A stretch of 64,000 nt of DNA. It comes from Neodiprion pinetum (lineage: Eukaryota; Arthropoda; Insecta; Hymenoptera; Diprionidae). The stretch lies in the NCBI RefSeq assembly GCF_021155775.2, contig NC_060235.2, forward strand, positions 42,566,701 through 42,630,700, in the 5' to 3' direction. The translations under genes and the position numbers were made by a program. How positions within the stretch are numbered: position 1 is the stretch's first letter; each line of letters starts with the position of its first letter. The notes beneath the pieces were generated by a model that was given only the letters and a program-made list of their open reading frames with translations, had not been told where the DNA came from and ran no database searches. Of the stretch, positions 26,801 to 40,100 are shown one piece after another.

Positions 26801-29800
26801 TACCACACTAGCGGACACAAAGCCTACAAAACCAGCTATAAAATCATCCACACTGCCAAGGATGTCATCACAAGGTAACATGTATTTACCAAATTTGTTA
26901 CAGCATCATTTTGATTTATCGTCACTCAACATTTTGTACCAACACTCGTCACTATTCATCTTCAAACAATAATTAAGCTGCCAGGGACTTGCGCCAAGAC
27001 TGCAGAAAAATCCGTGATCAAATGTTTGCTTTCACCTTAATACTTCTAGAAAATTCACAACTATAGAGCTACAAATGGTACCGATTACCCATCGGAATAG
27101 TTCGAATGTGTATAAAATGGATTTCTGCAAATTGATGCATATTCATTCTCTTATGCTTCCTGGATGCTCGGGGCTTTTGTCTATACCGTCACGAAATATC
27201 GTTCCAATGACTATACGAGATGAAAACTTGAATTTTAAAAACAATTAATAACAGTCACTTGATGCTGCACTTCAAAACGGTTTACAATGCAGACAATTTA
27301 CGGGATAATAATTGCTTCTTGTAGCGAATTGAAATTTACAATGTTCCCATATCTCACTGCCTTTTAAAAATATATTTACAGAACGGGAAAGGCATAAGCC
27401 GACGCCACCGCCAAAACCAGCTACTCTGGCAGCTGGTCAATACGTTTATAGAGACTTGACTCTCACTCCTGAAATGTATAATCAACTTAGAGGTCTGCAG
27501 AAAAAAGCAAAGGATCTACGCCAAGAAGTTCGAAACCTTAGACGCATGTCCCAAGCTCAAGCGCACACAGTCAGAGAGACTATCAGGGATACATTTATCA
27601 CCATCAGGTAATTCATTATTGATTTCAATCCGCATGAATTTATTTTCTTTGCATTACAAGTGCCTCGCTTCTTCCAGGGCTGTGCTGCTGTCCGGCGGCG
27701 ACGCTGCCTGGGCTGCCGGAGACACAGAAAAAGCAAGATTGAACCGCGAAGAAGACCTCTACAAGCAAGAAATGATTAGGCTGGAAAAAGATCTCACGTG
27801 AGTGCGCATATTGAATTACACGAGACGAGTTGCGTCATGCGTGTAATCTGTTACAAATATATGTATATTTAAATTCACGCGGATACAAAATACATTCAAT
27901 TGAATTAAATGTTCACAGCGAGCTAGAGAGCACAGTAGAGGAGCTCCGGGGCAATGTCATAAACCGAAAAACTAGAGTAAACATGTCCGATGTAGAAAAT
28001 ATGGCGCTTATACTGAACAAATCCAGGTACTGTTCTGCATTTATTGAATATAAATTAGGAAAAAGGTAATCATTCGTCAGATATTCTATTGCGATAGGTT
28101 TTGTGAGCTGAGCGTAATCGTTCTGTTAAATCACATTTGTGTAATCTAACGTGAAGATTCATCAACATCTCTCCGATACTTTTCCTGAACAGAGTTTACT
28201 CAAAAATTGATAATATTCCTGAACTTTTCTGCTATTTCTCTTTTTGTTTCTGTTGTTATGTTTTTTTATCTTACAAAATTTCTGTGTCTGATTACGACGT
28301 AACAGAGACAGCTGTACTAACATACGTATATTTTTTTCATTGCAACGCTCTAGTAAAACAGTGGCAGATCTAAAAGTCCGCTTCCCGAGTCTCCAGGAAG
28401 GCATGAAGGGCCTCCTGAGTTCCGAAATGGAAAAAGTTGTACGCGAAGAAAAGTTCCTAAAGGAAGAACCAGAACGACTAGAGTCTGCACTCAGGCGCTG
28501 TAAGAAGCTTACAGGAACCCTCGTCACGCTCAAACGGTAGGAGAATTGTTTACAACCATGTTTCCCATAAATCTCTTTGCATTTCCTCCAACTAATACAT
28601 TTTCCCATAATACAGCTGACGAATTCTTCTGTTCTGAACATTAGTAACAAAACATTCAGCGATTGCAGAATAATTGACGGATACTTGAGGGTGAAATTTC
28701 AGAGTGAAAATGAATGTCTTGCATTTCCCTCCAGCTTGGCGTCGGTGCAGGAGCAGCGATTACCGAACGCAGCGAGCGCGGAGGCTGAAGAAACCCCGCC
28801 AATAACACCAACATCGGGGCAACATTCTAAGGTAATCGAAAGCCCTGCTTGCTATCCTAAAAACCCACTATTCACACCCAACGCCTCGCTAATTCCTTGT
28901 GTGCAAGAACCTTGTTGCATGATGATGATCCTGTCTCCGATAGCTTGCGTAACACTTAATTATTCACTAATAATTATCTAATGAAGATGCTTCAGATAAA
29001 GTTATGTAGACACATTAATATTATATTGTAAATAAGTATATTGTCACCGTGTTTTATGATTATCACGTACAAAATAATGCTATAAATCAATAATTATTAT
29101 CGCGTATTTTAAAACAGTTATTAATACGTAAGTAATTCTTCTTCAAGTAGGTATATGTTTTACGTTTCGTCTTACACGCATAACTTTTATACACACCTAA
29201 TATTAGGTATCTCGCATATCGTTAAATATGAGAACATTTTTATTATCATTGTCACGCTTGGGATTCTTATCATTACATCAATCAACTTAAATTTTAATCA
29301 AAATTTAACCGTAAAAATCGTAGCAATATATTATACTCGTTTTATCAATGTTATAGTTGTCGTATATTATCGAAATATCGGCCAAAAATGCCGCGTGCAG
29401 TTGCAATTAATATCGCACCCTAGATCATCAAGTTTTACAACAATTTTAAAGGCTACTTTCGCAATAATCAAAAATACGAAACTTGTCTCTTTCATATCAC
29501 TGAATGAAAATTATGAGGAAAGTTGTATCAAACTTTTCCCAGCCATAATTCTTTTCTTATAGCATATCCCAAATCTTACAAAATTGTACAGTAATCTTCA
29601 TAATCGCAGATTTCATTTCATTTCATTTCCGAAGTAGTCCGCCTGAAGCACTGATTGTTTCACCCTGCTTAGCTGTTGATCATATTATAATAATAAGCCT
29701 GAACCAAAGTATTAATAATGGAACCAAATTTCCGTTTTGTACGTGTGTTCTTTGTCTTTGTCAGTACAATACATCAGAATCCATATTTAATCCACGTTTC

Positions 29801-32800
29801 TAGTTTCAACATTCGTATAAAACAAACTATCGTAATGTAATCATGAGGAGATCCCCGATTATTTTCGCATGATACCTTATTAAATATTACGCGACGATTC
29901 GCATCTAAATTATAAACAAAAAAAAATAAAAATGCGGGTAAATCCGATCTGTATCTATTTTGTATCACAATGTAACACCTGGCATTTACCAATATTAGAA
30001 ATTCCGTAAGCTCTAGCTAGTTTCCTGAAAGTGTAACTCGTAAAATGAATAGTTAAAGGTGAATTTTCCTGTAACTTTCCTCATTGTCTTTGTTGCTTGC
30101 GAGTAACGTAACAAGTTCAAATCCGTCACGACGAAAGGGAAGAAAGTGCGAAAAAGAAAAAAATGCTTGGTTTACATTGGAGATATTGTTATTCTATGCA
30201 ATTGGACAAAGCGTGTAAATTATCTATGGTATGAATAAGCGACGCATACAAGCAGGAATTATATATCGAACCTCTGCAACCCGTAAAGATAATAATTCTG
30301 TTAGACTAGGATCAGATGTATATGTACTTGAATCATTTTTATTAAATATTCGGTAATATTTGAATTATGATTCTGATGGAACGTTTATTACCTCATACTT
30401 GGTTAATTTAAAACTAAACGACGAGTAACTTCATAGTGTATTGATTGAGTTTAATTTTATCCCATGCATTATTCAGCACTTTATCTTATTTAACATAAAT
30501 AATACATAAATACGAAATCTAATGTAAACCTTTTTAGATGAAATCCCCTGTGATTAAGAATTTTTTATTTTCATTTCCCTCCCCATTAGATCAAATCGCA
30601 AAGATTGGGCACATTACGCACAGTTATATTATCCGTTACATTCAAATTTAGATTTTAACATTATATTTTACTTCAAATCTTATTTAATTACCTGGCTGCC
30701 GCTTAGCCCCGCCATTAAATCTATGTAAAGCCTATCCTGAATAATAGCGTTTACATGTAAATATGAACCTGCTACCACTTAATTTAATCTAATCTGCAGC
30801 AGATGAGCAAACCCTGTAGAATACACAATTGAAATTGAAAATCCAGAAATTACTGACGTTTGGTGTACAGGTGACTAATATCGTAATGGAGCCGTTCTTA
30901 TTTATATTATACATTGTAGCGTACTTGGCTCTAGGTCAAAAAGTTATTCGTAAACAATAATTGCGATGAACGTTCACACCTTTTCTGCATCAGTTATACT
31001 ATCTAAGGATTTTTTTTTACACACCTCCACATATCGGGAGAGAATATACAAGACCTTATTTTTTCATTATTACCCAGTGGAGTTGGTGTCTCGATAATTC
31101 CTGCAACTTGTGTCTCGGTCAACTTTCCCACCCTCATACCTCTGAGTACCAGTTTCAGTGTTTGCTGTCTCCCCGATAGAATAGACATGTTACGCCTGGC
31201 CCAGATAGCAAAATATCAGAAAATGTCCTGCCAACGATTTCACATGATATTCCGCCCCGTTTTATGACGCCCAAAACAGATTTCATGTCTCCAAGACATC
31301 GTAAAGTCGTTCAAAGTTCTTGACCATTGTATTTATAACGGGACCGCTTTTGCTATCTGAGAGCCCTTGATTTGACAAAATATTTCATCGATCAAATTTA
31401 GTATTAATTGAAAGGAACTTATCTCTACTCTGAATATAATACACACCTCAAACGATATTCATCGTCATTAATGTTGTATCAATTGTTTTGTCATATTGAT
31501 AAATCTGAGTGTAAGAGAGAATATTTATGTCTAGGTGCTTATTGTTTGAAAAAAATATGATTCCCTCAGATCAATCAACGTTAAAAATACGGATTCTGTT
31601 ACATCGAAAACGATTTTGAGTAATTACTAATTACTGCGGACTAGCAAGCCGGATGTTTTGTCAAATCAGTCTGTGTTAGTTGTGCCCCCCCCCCCCCCCC
31701 CCTGAAAATTTAATCTTTGTAATACATTCTAAGACCTAATCGTCGGCAGCAGCAGCAGCAAAAACAACAGCAACAGCGCTTTTGTATAACGCAAAATCAC
31801 TATTGCTGCGATCATCGATCAGCCTGTATTACAGTATAATATGGCAATTATATGATGCAGAGATGTAATGAAACAATATTATATATACATATACCGGATT
31901 GTTAAAGAAACCTTAACGTGTGTAATAATTTAATAAACTCGAATCAATCCAATTATGGCAGACAAACGAGGTACATGAACGTTTGTTAATTTTTGTAGTA
32001 TGGCTGGATGTGGAGTACTAACTTCAAGGAGGCCATACAGACCAGTCACGAGTAATCTTTAATAATTCATATTAATTTATTATTATTACTCTATACTACT
32101 CTTTATATATATTATATATATACTTCTCATCATTCGATATGTCTGATTCATAAATCATATACGAAATCATGATTCATCGTTCGTAAGCTCATATATACAA
32201 ACCATTCTGGCTAATGGGTTGAATCCAGTTCGCAGTATACTTTACAGAATTGACTTCAAAGAACTTTCGAACCTCTTCGATTTAATTACTTCATCGCAAA
32301 TCGCAAATGAATATCAGCTTCAGCTGTAGTTGTCTGATTATTTTTACTGTTGCTAAAAAAAAAAAAAAAAAAAAAGACGAATCAGCTTCCGTCATTATTT
32401 CCAATGAAAAAAAAAAAAAAAAAACACGAAACAAACGCTTAAATTACAAATTGAACCGTACTTAATATTTCCTTTACTTGCAACTAATGCTGTGAATATA
32501 ATATCAAATCCGTAATTGAAATTTGAGTGTCCGAGTAAAAAAATTATCAGCTTAAGCATCATCTCCCATTTAACAGAATGATTTGAGTCATTTTTTACAA
32601 TAAATTGTACATTACACATGCTGCAGTTATTTTCATATCTTTACATTTATTATTCCTGCTTGTTCCAAAATTTCTTTTCTAAAGGTCTTTCTTGTTTCTT
32701 ATCAATTTATCCAATAATCAAATAATGTTTCAACTTTTGTATCAATTAATATCCTCTCGATATCGCTTTGCTACATATATATATACTGAAAAGTTCGTTT

Positions 32801-35800
32801 ACTGAACACAAGCATTTTATCATATCGCAGCGACGAATGCTGCCGTTTGAATAAAAACTGTCTGAATAACTAGAATAGTAACACATTGCATTACGGAACA
32901 GTCGAACTGTGAAGCTACTTGTCGAATTTAGCGATAAACACTTATTAAATGGCAACATTTGCGCTGATTCTTGGATTCAAAGTTTTTTTCCAATGTGCAT
33001 ATAAAATTTCTTGGTAAAAATGTTCGCTATTTATAATCTACTTTCACGCAATACTTTATATATGTCTATAAGAAAAAGAAACCAAAATTCTATACTTTGC
33101 AACATCTTCAATTTTTTGCTATCTCTCCTGGTTGGCCTGTTTACAACAAAAAAAAAAAAAAAAAACACAATTTATCTCTTCCATTTCGCTGTCAACTGTT
33201 ACATCTTGATCAGTGCGTGCGATTATATACAAGTTACAACACTTTTTTTACACACACCTTTATTACTTCTATGATATTAATTTGCTAGTTGGCGATTCTT
33301 TACCTGATTTCTATAACCTAGCATTGTTATCGATCAACCGAAAATGGGGTCGTTCTGGATTGTCACTGATCGCTGGAACTTGGATAATGGGTTGTGCAGT
33401 TCTATACGCATATCCATTATCTCTTACATTCTTCATTATATTATCACATTTAGCAATCCAGAAGAACCTCCACCCCCAAAAATCAGTATACATTATATTA
33501 TGCTCTTTCACTAAGACACACGCTCCAATCCACTTCTTATAGTAAGGTGCCAGGACGTTAAAGGTTTACATTGGATTTCCCAAGTTAATGGCAAAAATCC
33601 CATTATTATTATTACATTATCAATTATTATTGATGCGTTTTAATCTCTCATACCGAAACTACGTATTCCTCCTTCTCTTCTATCCATTCTGTATATCTGT
33701 GCTCTCATTGACAAACCAAAAAAAAAAGACAATAATAAGAAAGAAAAAATTGGCATTATTAACTAGACGTATTATACAACCTTGATGATTAACATGAAAG
33801 TATCAAATGGGTGGCTAATGGAAATAACGTCGTTTGCCATCGGGTAAAAAAGTAGACCAACGATGATATTTCTTGCTGTTCACACCCTAATTGTTACAAA
33901 AAGAAAACGTATCTAACTATTCTACATTATTATATGAATAAATACTGTAAAGCTGTAGAGTAATAGTATAAATTATTGTGATTAATGATTAATGATTAAT
34001 AATTTAATTGATCTTGTAAAGTTAATTGATCGATTGATTTCCCTGTATGATTTTTATTATTTCCTTAAGTTTCTTTTATAGCTTCTCATGTCTCAGTTAT
34101 TTCACCATAATCCACACTCTGTGGTTCATTTATTTACAGTTAGTATCTATGTACTACTACTGTCACTTAATTTTCCTTGTAACTCTTGTGTATATTTTAC
34201 TCTTATATATAATTACAAACCTACCTGTATATTAGTTTGTCAGTTTTTATTTACGCAGTATATATATATATATATAAACATTTTCGTCTTTCAAGTAACT
34301 GTCGCAAACAACAAGTAATAGTTATTTCACATAATTAATTGTATAATACATACGCATATACTCGTATGCATATGTATTTATACATTGTAACACTTTTATT
34401 TCGATTAATATGTACTATATACTCCTTTTTTTCTCTCTCTAATTCCATAACTACTGCCTTACTATAAGGATTGGACTGAAGGTTTTGTCTATGTATTTTA
34501 TGTTGGCAAATTTTTTTTTTTTTTTAATATTTTTTTTTTCAATTAATCTTTTTTTTTCAATTTAATTCAGTTATTGACGAACTTTGCGCATGTCTGTTAC
34601 AGCATGTCGTATTTTCTACCTAGAATTAGTATTCTTTGTTGTGTTGTGAAAAAGTGATAGAACGTTATAACCTCGGCATGAACGTATAATATCTATCATT
34701 CTGTTTTTCAAGCAAATCTTTTGTATCGAAAGCATGTAAAAGTTAATGACAGGAATATTGGTTTCGTTCTAACAATGTTTACAGGGTATCAATGAAGACT
34801 CTTTCAATATTATCTGATCCGTCGCACTTGTTCGACAATTCACATCTATTTATAATTAAGTTTCATCTGTCTTCAAGCTTCTTTGCTACTAATACAATGC
34901 GTCTATTCAAATTCACCTCTTAGCTACTTTATGTTTTGTTATAAGATCAGCGAGATTATGATATTCAAATTATCAAGATAATAGCATCTAATCTTTGACC
35001 TCGTATTTTAATTATACATTGCAGGTCAGGATGAAGAACAATTTAGTAATTCGCTCGGTTGAAATGATTCAATCCAGGCAAATTTAACAAGTGTGCTAAT
35101 TACTATATCGTGCGTCTTTCATTAATGCCCTGGAAATGAGAACCCCTAATTCCTCACAAAACCACCGACTGACAATATTGTAGGGCTGAATTTAATATGA
35201 CTGAATATAGAAAATTGGGGATTTACAATTATATTTTAAAAACGACTCGAGTTATTCTAATTTTGGTTTTTTGGTTTTTCATTTTTTAAGTTGACTAATA
35301 CCGGACAACAATCGATGCCAAAAGTAAAAGAGCACCATATGAGTACTGACTTGTAACACGCACAACACACAAAACATGATAACGTACCACAGGTAACTAT
35401 CTAACCGATTTTTTGTTCCATGCATAGTTTTTTTTTTTGTTTTGTTTTTTTTTTTTCTCCATTCCTTTCGATATAAGCAAACCATTAATTTCACAATTTA
35501 TCTAATTTCTCTAACTCTGCCTCCGTTTTTGATGCATGTGCGTTTGCACACAATTTGTTCTTGCATGGTCATTAAAATGTTGCCATATAACAAAAACAAA
35601 AAAATCCGCGATACATAAAAGATGTTGTCAATATTTCACTTCACGAAGCAAAATATATTTGAGAAACTTGCTAAGAATAAGCACTAAATTAATTGCCTTA
35701 AAACGTAGTCTTTTATTTATCGCAAACACAAATTACCTCAGGGGCAAAATATGTAGTAAAAAGTTTGCTGATAGTAGAGAGCGAGGCACATCTTCGATAA

Positions 35801-35870
35801 TATGTTTTGCACTGGTTCAAAGTAACAATTAAATCTATTACAGGAGGATAAAATTACAAAAAGTTATTAT

Positions 35871-35912
<42 letters not shown>

Positions 35913-37140
35913 AAACTGACAAATTGTTGAAATGTTTTGCCTCTAACGGTGGTAAATAAAAATGATCAAATAAAATGAAGGCTAATGCAGATTTATCGTT
36001 ATAATAAGTTTTCTTGTATGAAAAAATTGGAAAACGTTTTGGATTTTTGTGAAACAGACAACTACCCCTACGCCAGCGGAACGCACTGTCATGGGGGCAG
36101 CGGGCGTCGTCGGGGGAGGGTCCAACGCTCTCGACTCATCCGCCTCCTATCAGCAGCGTCCGGAGAACGCACTCGACGCTCTGCTAGATGAACTCCAAAC
36201 ATTTTCGAGGCCGGCGTCGCAGCTTAGCCAAACGTCTAGCATCGGCTTTACCCCAAATTTAACCGATATCGGACGATCGGCGAGCCAGATATCGCAGATG
36301 AGCCATACCCCCAGCATGTCGGACATCGGTAGGAAAGGCAGCATAGATTCGTCGACGAATTTATCCATCGCTACGACCCCTGGACACACGAGTACCCTCA
36401 GGAGGCTACACTCCTATCCTTCCAGTTCCGACACGGATACCTCTCCGCCCATAGCCAGGCTACAAGTATCCGACAGCTCGATGCCACCGTCTCAGAAGCC
36501 TCCAGTGCCGGAGAGAAACGCCGAACTACTTCAGCTGGCTACTGCGAGACGAGTTCCTCCACCGCCGCCTCCGAGAACTAGTTCAAGATCCCCTCTTGCG
36601 AGTCCGACGAGTCCTCAATTGCCACCGAGAAATCCTACGGGTACGTTGCGCAGAGGACGGAGCAACTTGAAGGAGAGCGGAAAACCACCTATGGCGCTGC
36701 CGTCGAATGCGAATGAAGGTGAACAGCCTCCGTCAATGGCTCCCAATAACATATTATCGGCGAGCAATTCTAGCTCTTGCGAAAGTATTAATTCCCAGGA
36801 GGGCTTGCAGAACAAAAAGGGGAGGCAGGAACAATTGGAACAACGCCACCAAGAGCTCCTTAGAAAACAAAAGGCGCTTCAAGAACAATACGCCAGGTTG
36901 CAACAACTGCAGAGAAATGCATCGGGATTGACGACAGTCCCACCGGCGCCTCCTGATCTTCTCAAGAAAACCGGCTCCGAAAGTAATCTGTTAGCTAAGA
37001 TGGGTCTTGGGTTGAGCACCGCCAGTTCTGGCTCGCTAACCAGTCTGGCGACCCGACCAGAATTGAGCACCGCTCCGGCACCGAATGCATCTGCTAATCA
37101 GACAACAACAAACAAGATTTACGAGACAGACATTCTGTGA
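17815..37140 (+). CDS. SRCIN1/KIAA1217 (p140Cap/sickle tail) homologue, 5' partial
   Basis: Fourteen phase-consistent exons: 17815-17977, 21652-21777, 22859-23030, 23688-23828, 24576-24718, 25520-25573, 26356-26445, 26812-26874, 27382-27607, 27678-27797, 27919-28026, 28354-28536, 28735-28831 and 36058-37140. They give 922 residues and a stop; the N-terminus is missing. The motif RQLANLTGLVQKAL, followed further on by a coiled-coil AIP3/Bud6-type region (exons 27382-28536), marks the SRCIN1/KIAA1217 family, called coiled-coil protein AGAP005037/CG32809 in flies. Vertebrate SRCIN1 is a cytoskeletal and synaptic adaptor that restrains Src. The last exon is Ser/Pro-rich (PPPPPPRTSS) with a second coiled coil (EQRHQELLRKQKALQEQY). 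It ends in D-I-L, which could be a class III PDZ ligand (inference). Exons 25520, 26356 and 26812 are short and phase-1 symmetric. The last intron is 7.2 kb. Confidence 0.88.
21652..21777 (+). other. Exon with two in-frame alternative 5' splice sites (SRCIN1 homologue)
   Basis: The exon can end at 21699 (TGTG|GTAAGAG) or at 21777 (CCAG|GTCAGTG). Both leave phase 1, so 48-nt and 126-nt versions both stay in frame with the flanking exons. The internal donor matches the consensus better than the distal one. The optional 26 residues are Ser/Gly-rich (SPLGSLGGSARFSRDSS). Splice choice is inferred; no transcript was seen. Confidence 0.5.
25520..26874 (+). other. Run of three symmetric cassette-like exons (SRCIN1 homologue)
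   Basis: Exons 25520-25573 (54 nt), 26356-26445 (90 nt) and 26812-26874 (63 nt) all begin and end in phase 1. The exon before ends in phase 1 and the exon after starts in it. Any combination of the three can therefore be skipped without a frameshift. They encode Ser/Pro/Lys-rich linker between the RQLANLTGLVQ motif and the AIP3-like coiled coil. All have clean AG acceptors and GT donors. Confidence 0.6.
31203..31358. repeat. Short inverted repeat, possible small MITE
   Basis: AGATAGCAAAA at 31203-31213 is repeated in reverse complement (TTTTGCTATCT) at 31348-31358, bounding about 156 bases of unrelated sequence inside the 7.2-kb last intron of the SRCIN1 homologue. The size and terminal repeats fit a small non-autonomous element, but 11 bases is weak evidence on its own. 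Confidence 0.3.
31685..31702. repeat. Poly-C tract, 18 bases
   Basis: An uninterrupted run of 18 C (poly-G on the other strand) in the last intron of the SRCIN1 homologue. This is unusual in such AT-rich surroundings. A short CAG-type repeat follows at about 31747-31760. Confidence 0.9.
31999..32055 (+). other. Candidate alternative terminal exon (SRCIN1 homologue)
   Basis: After a T-rich tract ending TTTTTGTAG, an open frame of 18 codons plus TAA starts in phase 0, the phase in which the upstream exon (ending 28831) leaves. It would give the tail YGWMWSTNFKEAIQTSHE instead of the 360-residue last exon, truncating the protein after the coiled coil. AT-rich sequence follows, but I saw no definite poly(A) signal. 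Chance occurrence is quite possible. Confidence 0.25.
35873..35910. repeat. (AT)n microsatellite
   Basis: About 19 uninterrupted AT units, just upstream of the last exon of the SRCIN1 homologue (acceptor at 36057). Confidence 0.95.
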
Positions 37141-40100
37141 CCGAGAAATATGATATTTCCGTTCGAAAAGAATCTTGAATGTATACTCTCGGGAGGAGCA
37201 GCTGCAAGTTAACATCGCTATACTAAATAATTCTCTCGCGTAATAATGTTGTGTTTCTCTTTTAAGAAAAATACGGTATTCCTGCAGTTAACGACGAGGC
37301 AACGTTGTTGTCCTTATTTATTTATTTATATAAATTTATATATATTTATGTACACGCGTATGTAACATATGTATACGTGACCTAGATATCGGTTGAAACT
37401 ATTTCCCAACGCTTGGTTCAAAGTGTCTTGAGGTGTGAAAAAATGTGTTATCTCGGATCTTCTTTGACACGGCGATGTAAAATAGTGGAGATTGATAACT
37501 GGAACGCACTGTATCCGTTATCTTCAGGTAACCATACCGCGGAAAACAATGACTGAATATATTACCGTGCCAAGGTTTTAATTCAGAACACTGTGGTCGT
37601 GAAGGTAAATTTTCAAATCTATGGAACAATGATTAGTTGATTTTTTACTTACATGTATATATCTCATGTGCTTATTACTAGGCATCGCGCTGTTGAGAAA
37701 TATGGCTGTACGCTGTTCAAACTGACAATGAGGCGTAAAACTTTTGTGTGAGAATCGGAGTGGAAATGCATGAGGCAATATTATATTGACAGTTGGGTGA
37801 ATGCCAAATGGTCGACTTGCGATTTTTATTACGAGTATAACATTAAAATTGTGCACGAGTATTTTAAATTTATAAAACGAGATAAGCGTTTACATTACGA
37901 TAGCGATCGAGCTGATATTGCGAAGTATTATTAAAATTGAAAGAGACGACTGGATACTGAGATTCAAGATTTGGAATTGATGCAATGATATATAAATATA
38001 ATAAATACATAAATATATATATTATACATATATAATGAGCCAACACGTTGAAATACGCGATCAATAATTCCGATATCAAATTGATATTGATGTTAATTAT
38101 ACAAAACACTCCTCACGTAAATAATAAAAGCACATACACATTATACACAAGAATTCTATAATTACCCTAGAAATTAGCAGATCATGCTTAATAATGAAAT
38201 TGAAACAAGTTAGAAATATTTAATATACACAGTAATCGTAACTCTAAATAACGAATTTAAAAGAAGTCAAAAAAATAACAAAAAAGAAAAAAAAACGTAA
38301 GGTGTTTAGTGTAAACCATCGCAAAGAGATATTGCTCGGTTTTGGCTGTTATATTATTAGATACATATGATACAATATATGTCATGAACGGAAAAGAACG
38401 TGTTTCATATTAACGAGTTGATTCTTTTAAAACATTATCCCATATGAGTTCATGATACCGTGTCTTAATATCAACGAGGATACTTACAAGAATATTTCTC
38501 CAAGTGCTAAAGCGAATGGACTTGCTCGTAACATCGACGCATCAAAGAAAGATTACATTTTGTTCAACTTCCAAATAAATAAAAATTACAATAACCGCGT
38601 ATAATTTTCGTACATTTCTTAATTGTGATTTGAGTTTAAGGTACGAACGTTTAAAAGATGCTACATTACTTAATGACTTCATTGTATTTGTTGACGTATA
38701 AAATAATAACTGCGCAACCTGAGCTGCGAGGTAATGATGAAACATTTAAAAGAAAAGATAAAAACTCTGTCTACATCCGCAACATTTAATTTCAACAACA
38801 ATCTCACTTCGGTAGGAATAGAAAAAAAAAAAAAAATAAAGAAATGAGAGAAAAAAAAATATACAGATTTTATTAAAAGTTTACAATTATTACTCTATAC
38901 ATTTATTAAAAGTTATTAAAAAAAAAGAAAAAAAAAAGAAGAAGATATTTGATAAAGTAAATCCCACTGACTTAAGTAAATTCAAAAAAAGAAGAATGAA
39001 AAACGAAAAAAAAATTGATCCGCAGTTAGATAATATTTGAAAAAAAATATTTATTTAGGTAATAAATAAAAAAAAAAAAAAATTATAGACCGGTGAACTC
39101 GCAACCGCAATTCGAGAGTTATAGATATATTATATACATATATACCTATAAATCTATACACACCACACTTTCGATGTATCGAAAAGAATTCTTCGGCAGT
39201 TTTATGAAAACCTATACACTTAAGTATATTGACCGTCATTTGTTAGTCCTATTGTGCCAAGAATATTATTCTATATTTTTGTTTTAATTTTGTTCTTTTG
39301 TTTATCGAAGTTCTTCTATAGCTGTTATCACAAACTGCTGATACATTCGCGATTTTTTTTTTTTTATGTTATAGAGAACATAATTATATTAAATTAAGGA
39401 CAATTAAGATAAATATTATAAATATAATATAAAAACAAATTATACATATAGATTACACTGTCAAAATCGCGACTTTATAATATACATTTACATATTACAA
39501 TTGATGACTGAGCGCGGTTTAGGTTTACACATGCATTTTTCATGCAAATTGAAATATATTATTAACTTGTGCGTTACTGATTGTTTGAAAAGACTTACGA
39601 CTACTACGTGAAAACCGTTGTGGGTGCGTCGAATCGTTTGAGAAAAAATTTTGCCAAACCGGACTTACATACATGTATTATAGTATAAAATCTTTCACAG
39701 CATTTCTTCGAAAATAAATCAGTAAAATTTCCCTGACTATTGCTACCTGGAGGTTGAAAATCATCTTGGATAACAGAAGAACTCTGCGAAGGAATTCATC
39801 GTCAGAGAGATCAATTCCAACTGTTTAATAACGTGGTCGAAAGCCAAGCATCTTGGCGATGAGCTTAATTACTATTGCTGTCGGATCTACTCAAAGGCAA
39901 TAGGGAAAAAATTGAAAATTTTCCTAACTAATAAATAAATTTGATGAGTAAAGAAAGTGAAAATTTAGCTTTAACTGTATCGTAATATAAACTTAGGCGT
40001 TGTCTTCGTTTTAATAACAGTTGTCAAATGTTGAATGAGGCATGGAAATTGTACGAACACGTGGGATAAAGAACAATTCATGATGGTTTTGTCATAGCTA

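Noticed and set aside
31746..31790. CAG/CAA-rich stretch as a possible polyglutamine exon
   Set aside because: Too short, no acceptor in phase, and next to a poly-C tract typical of simple-repeat sequence.
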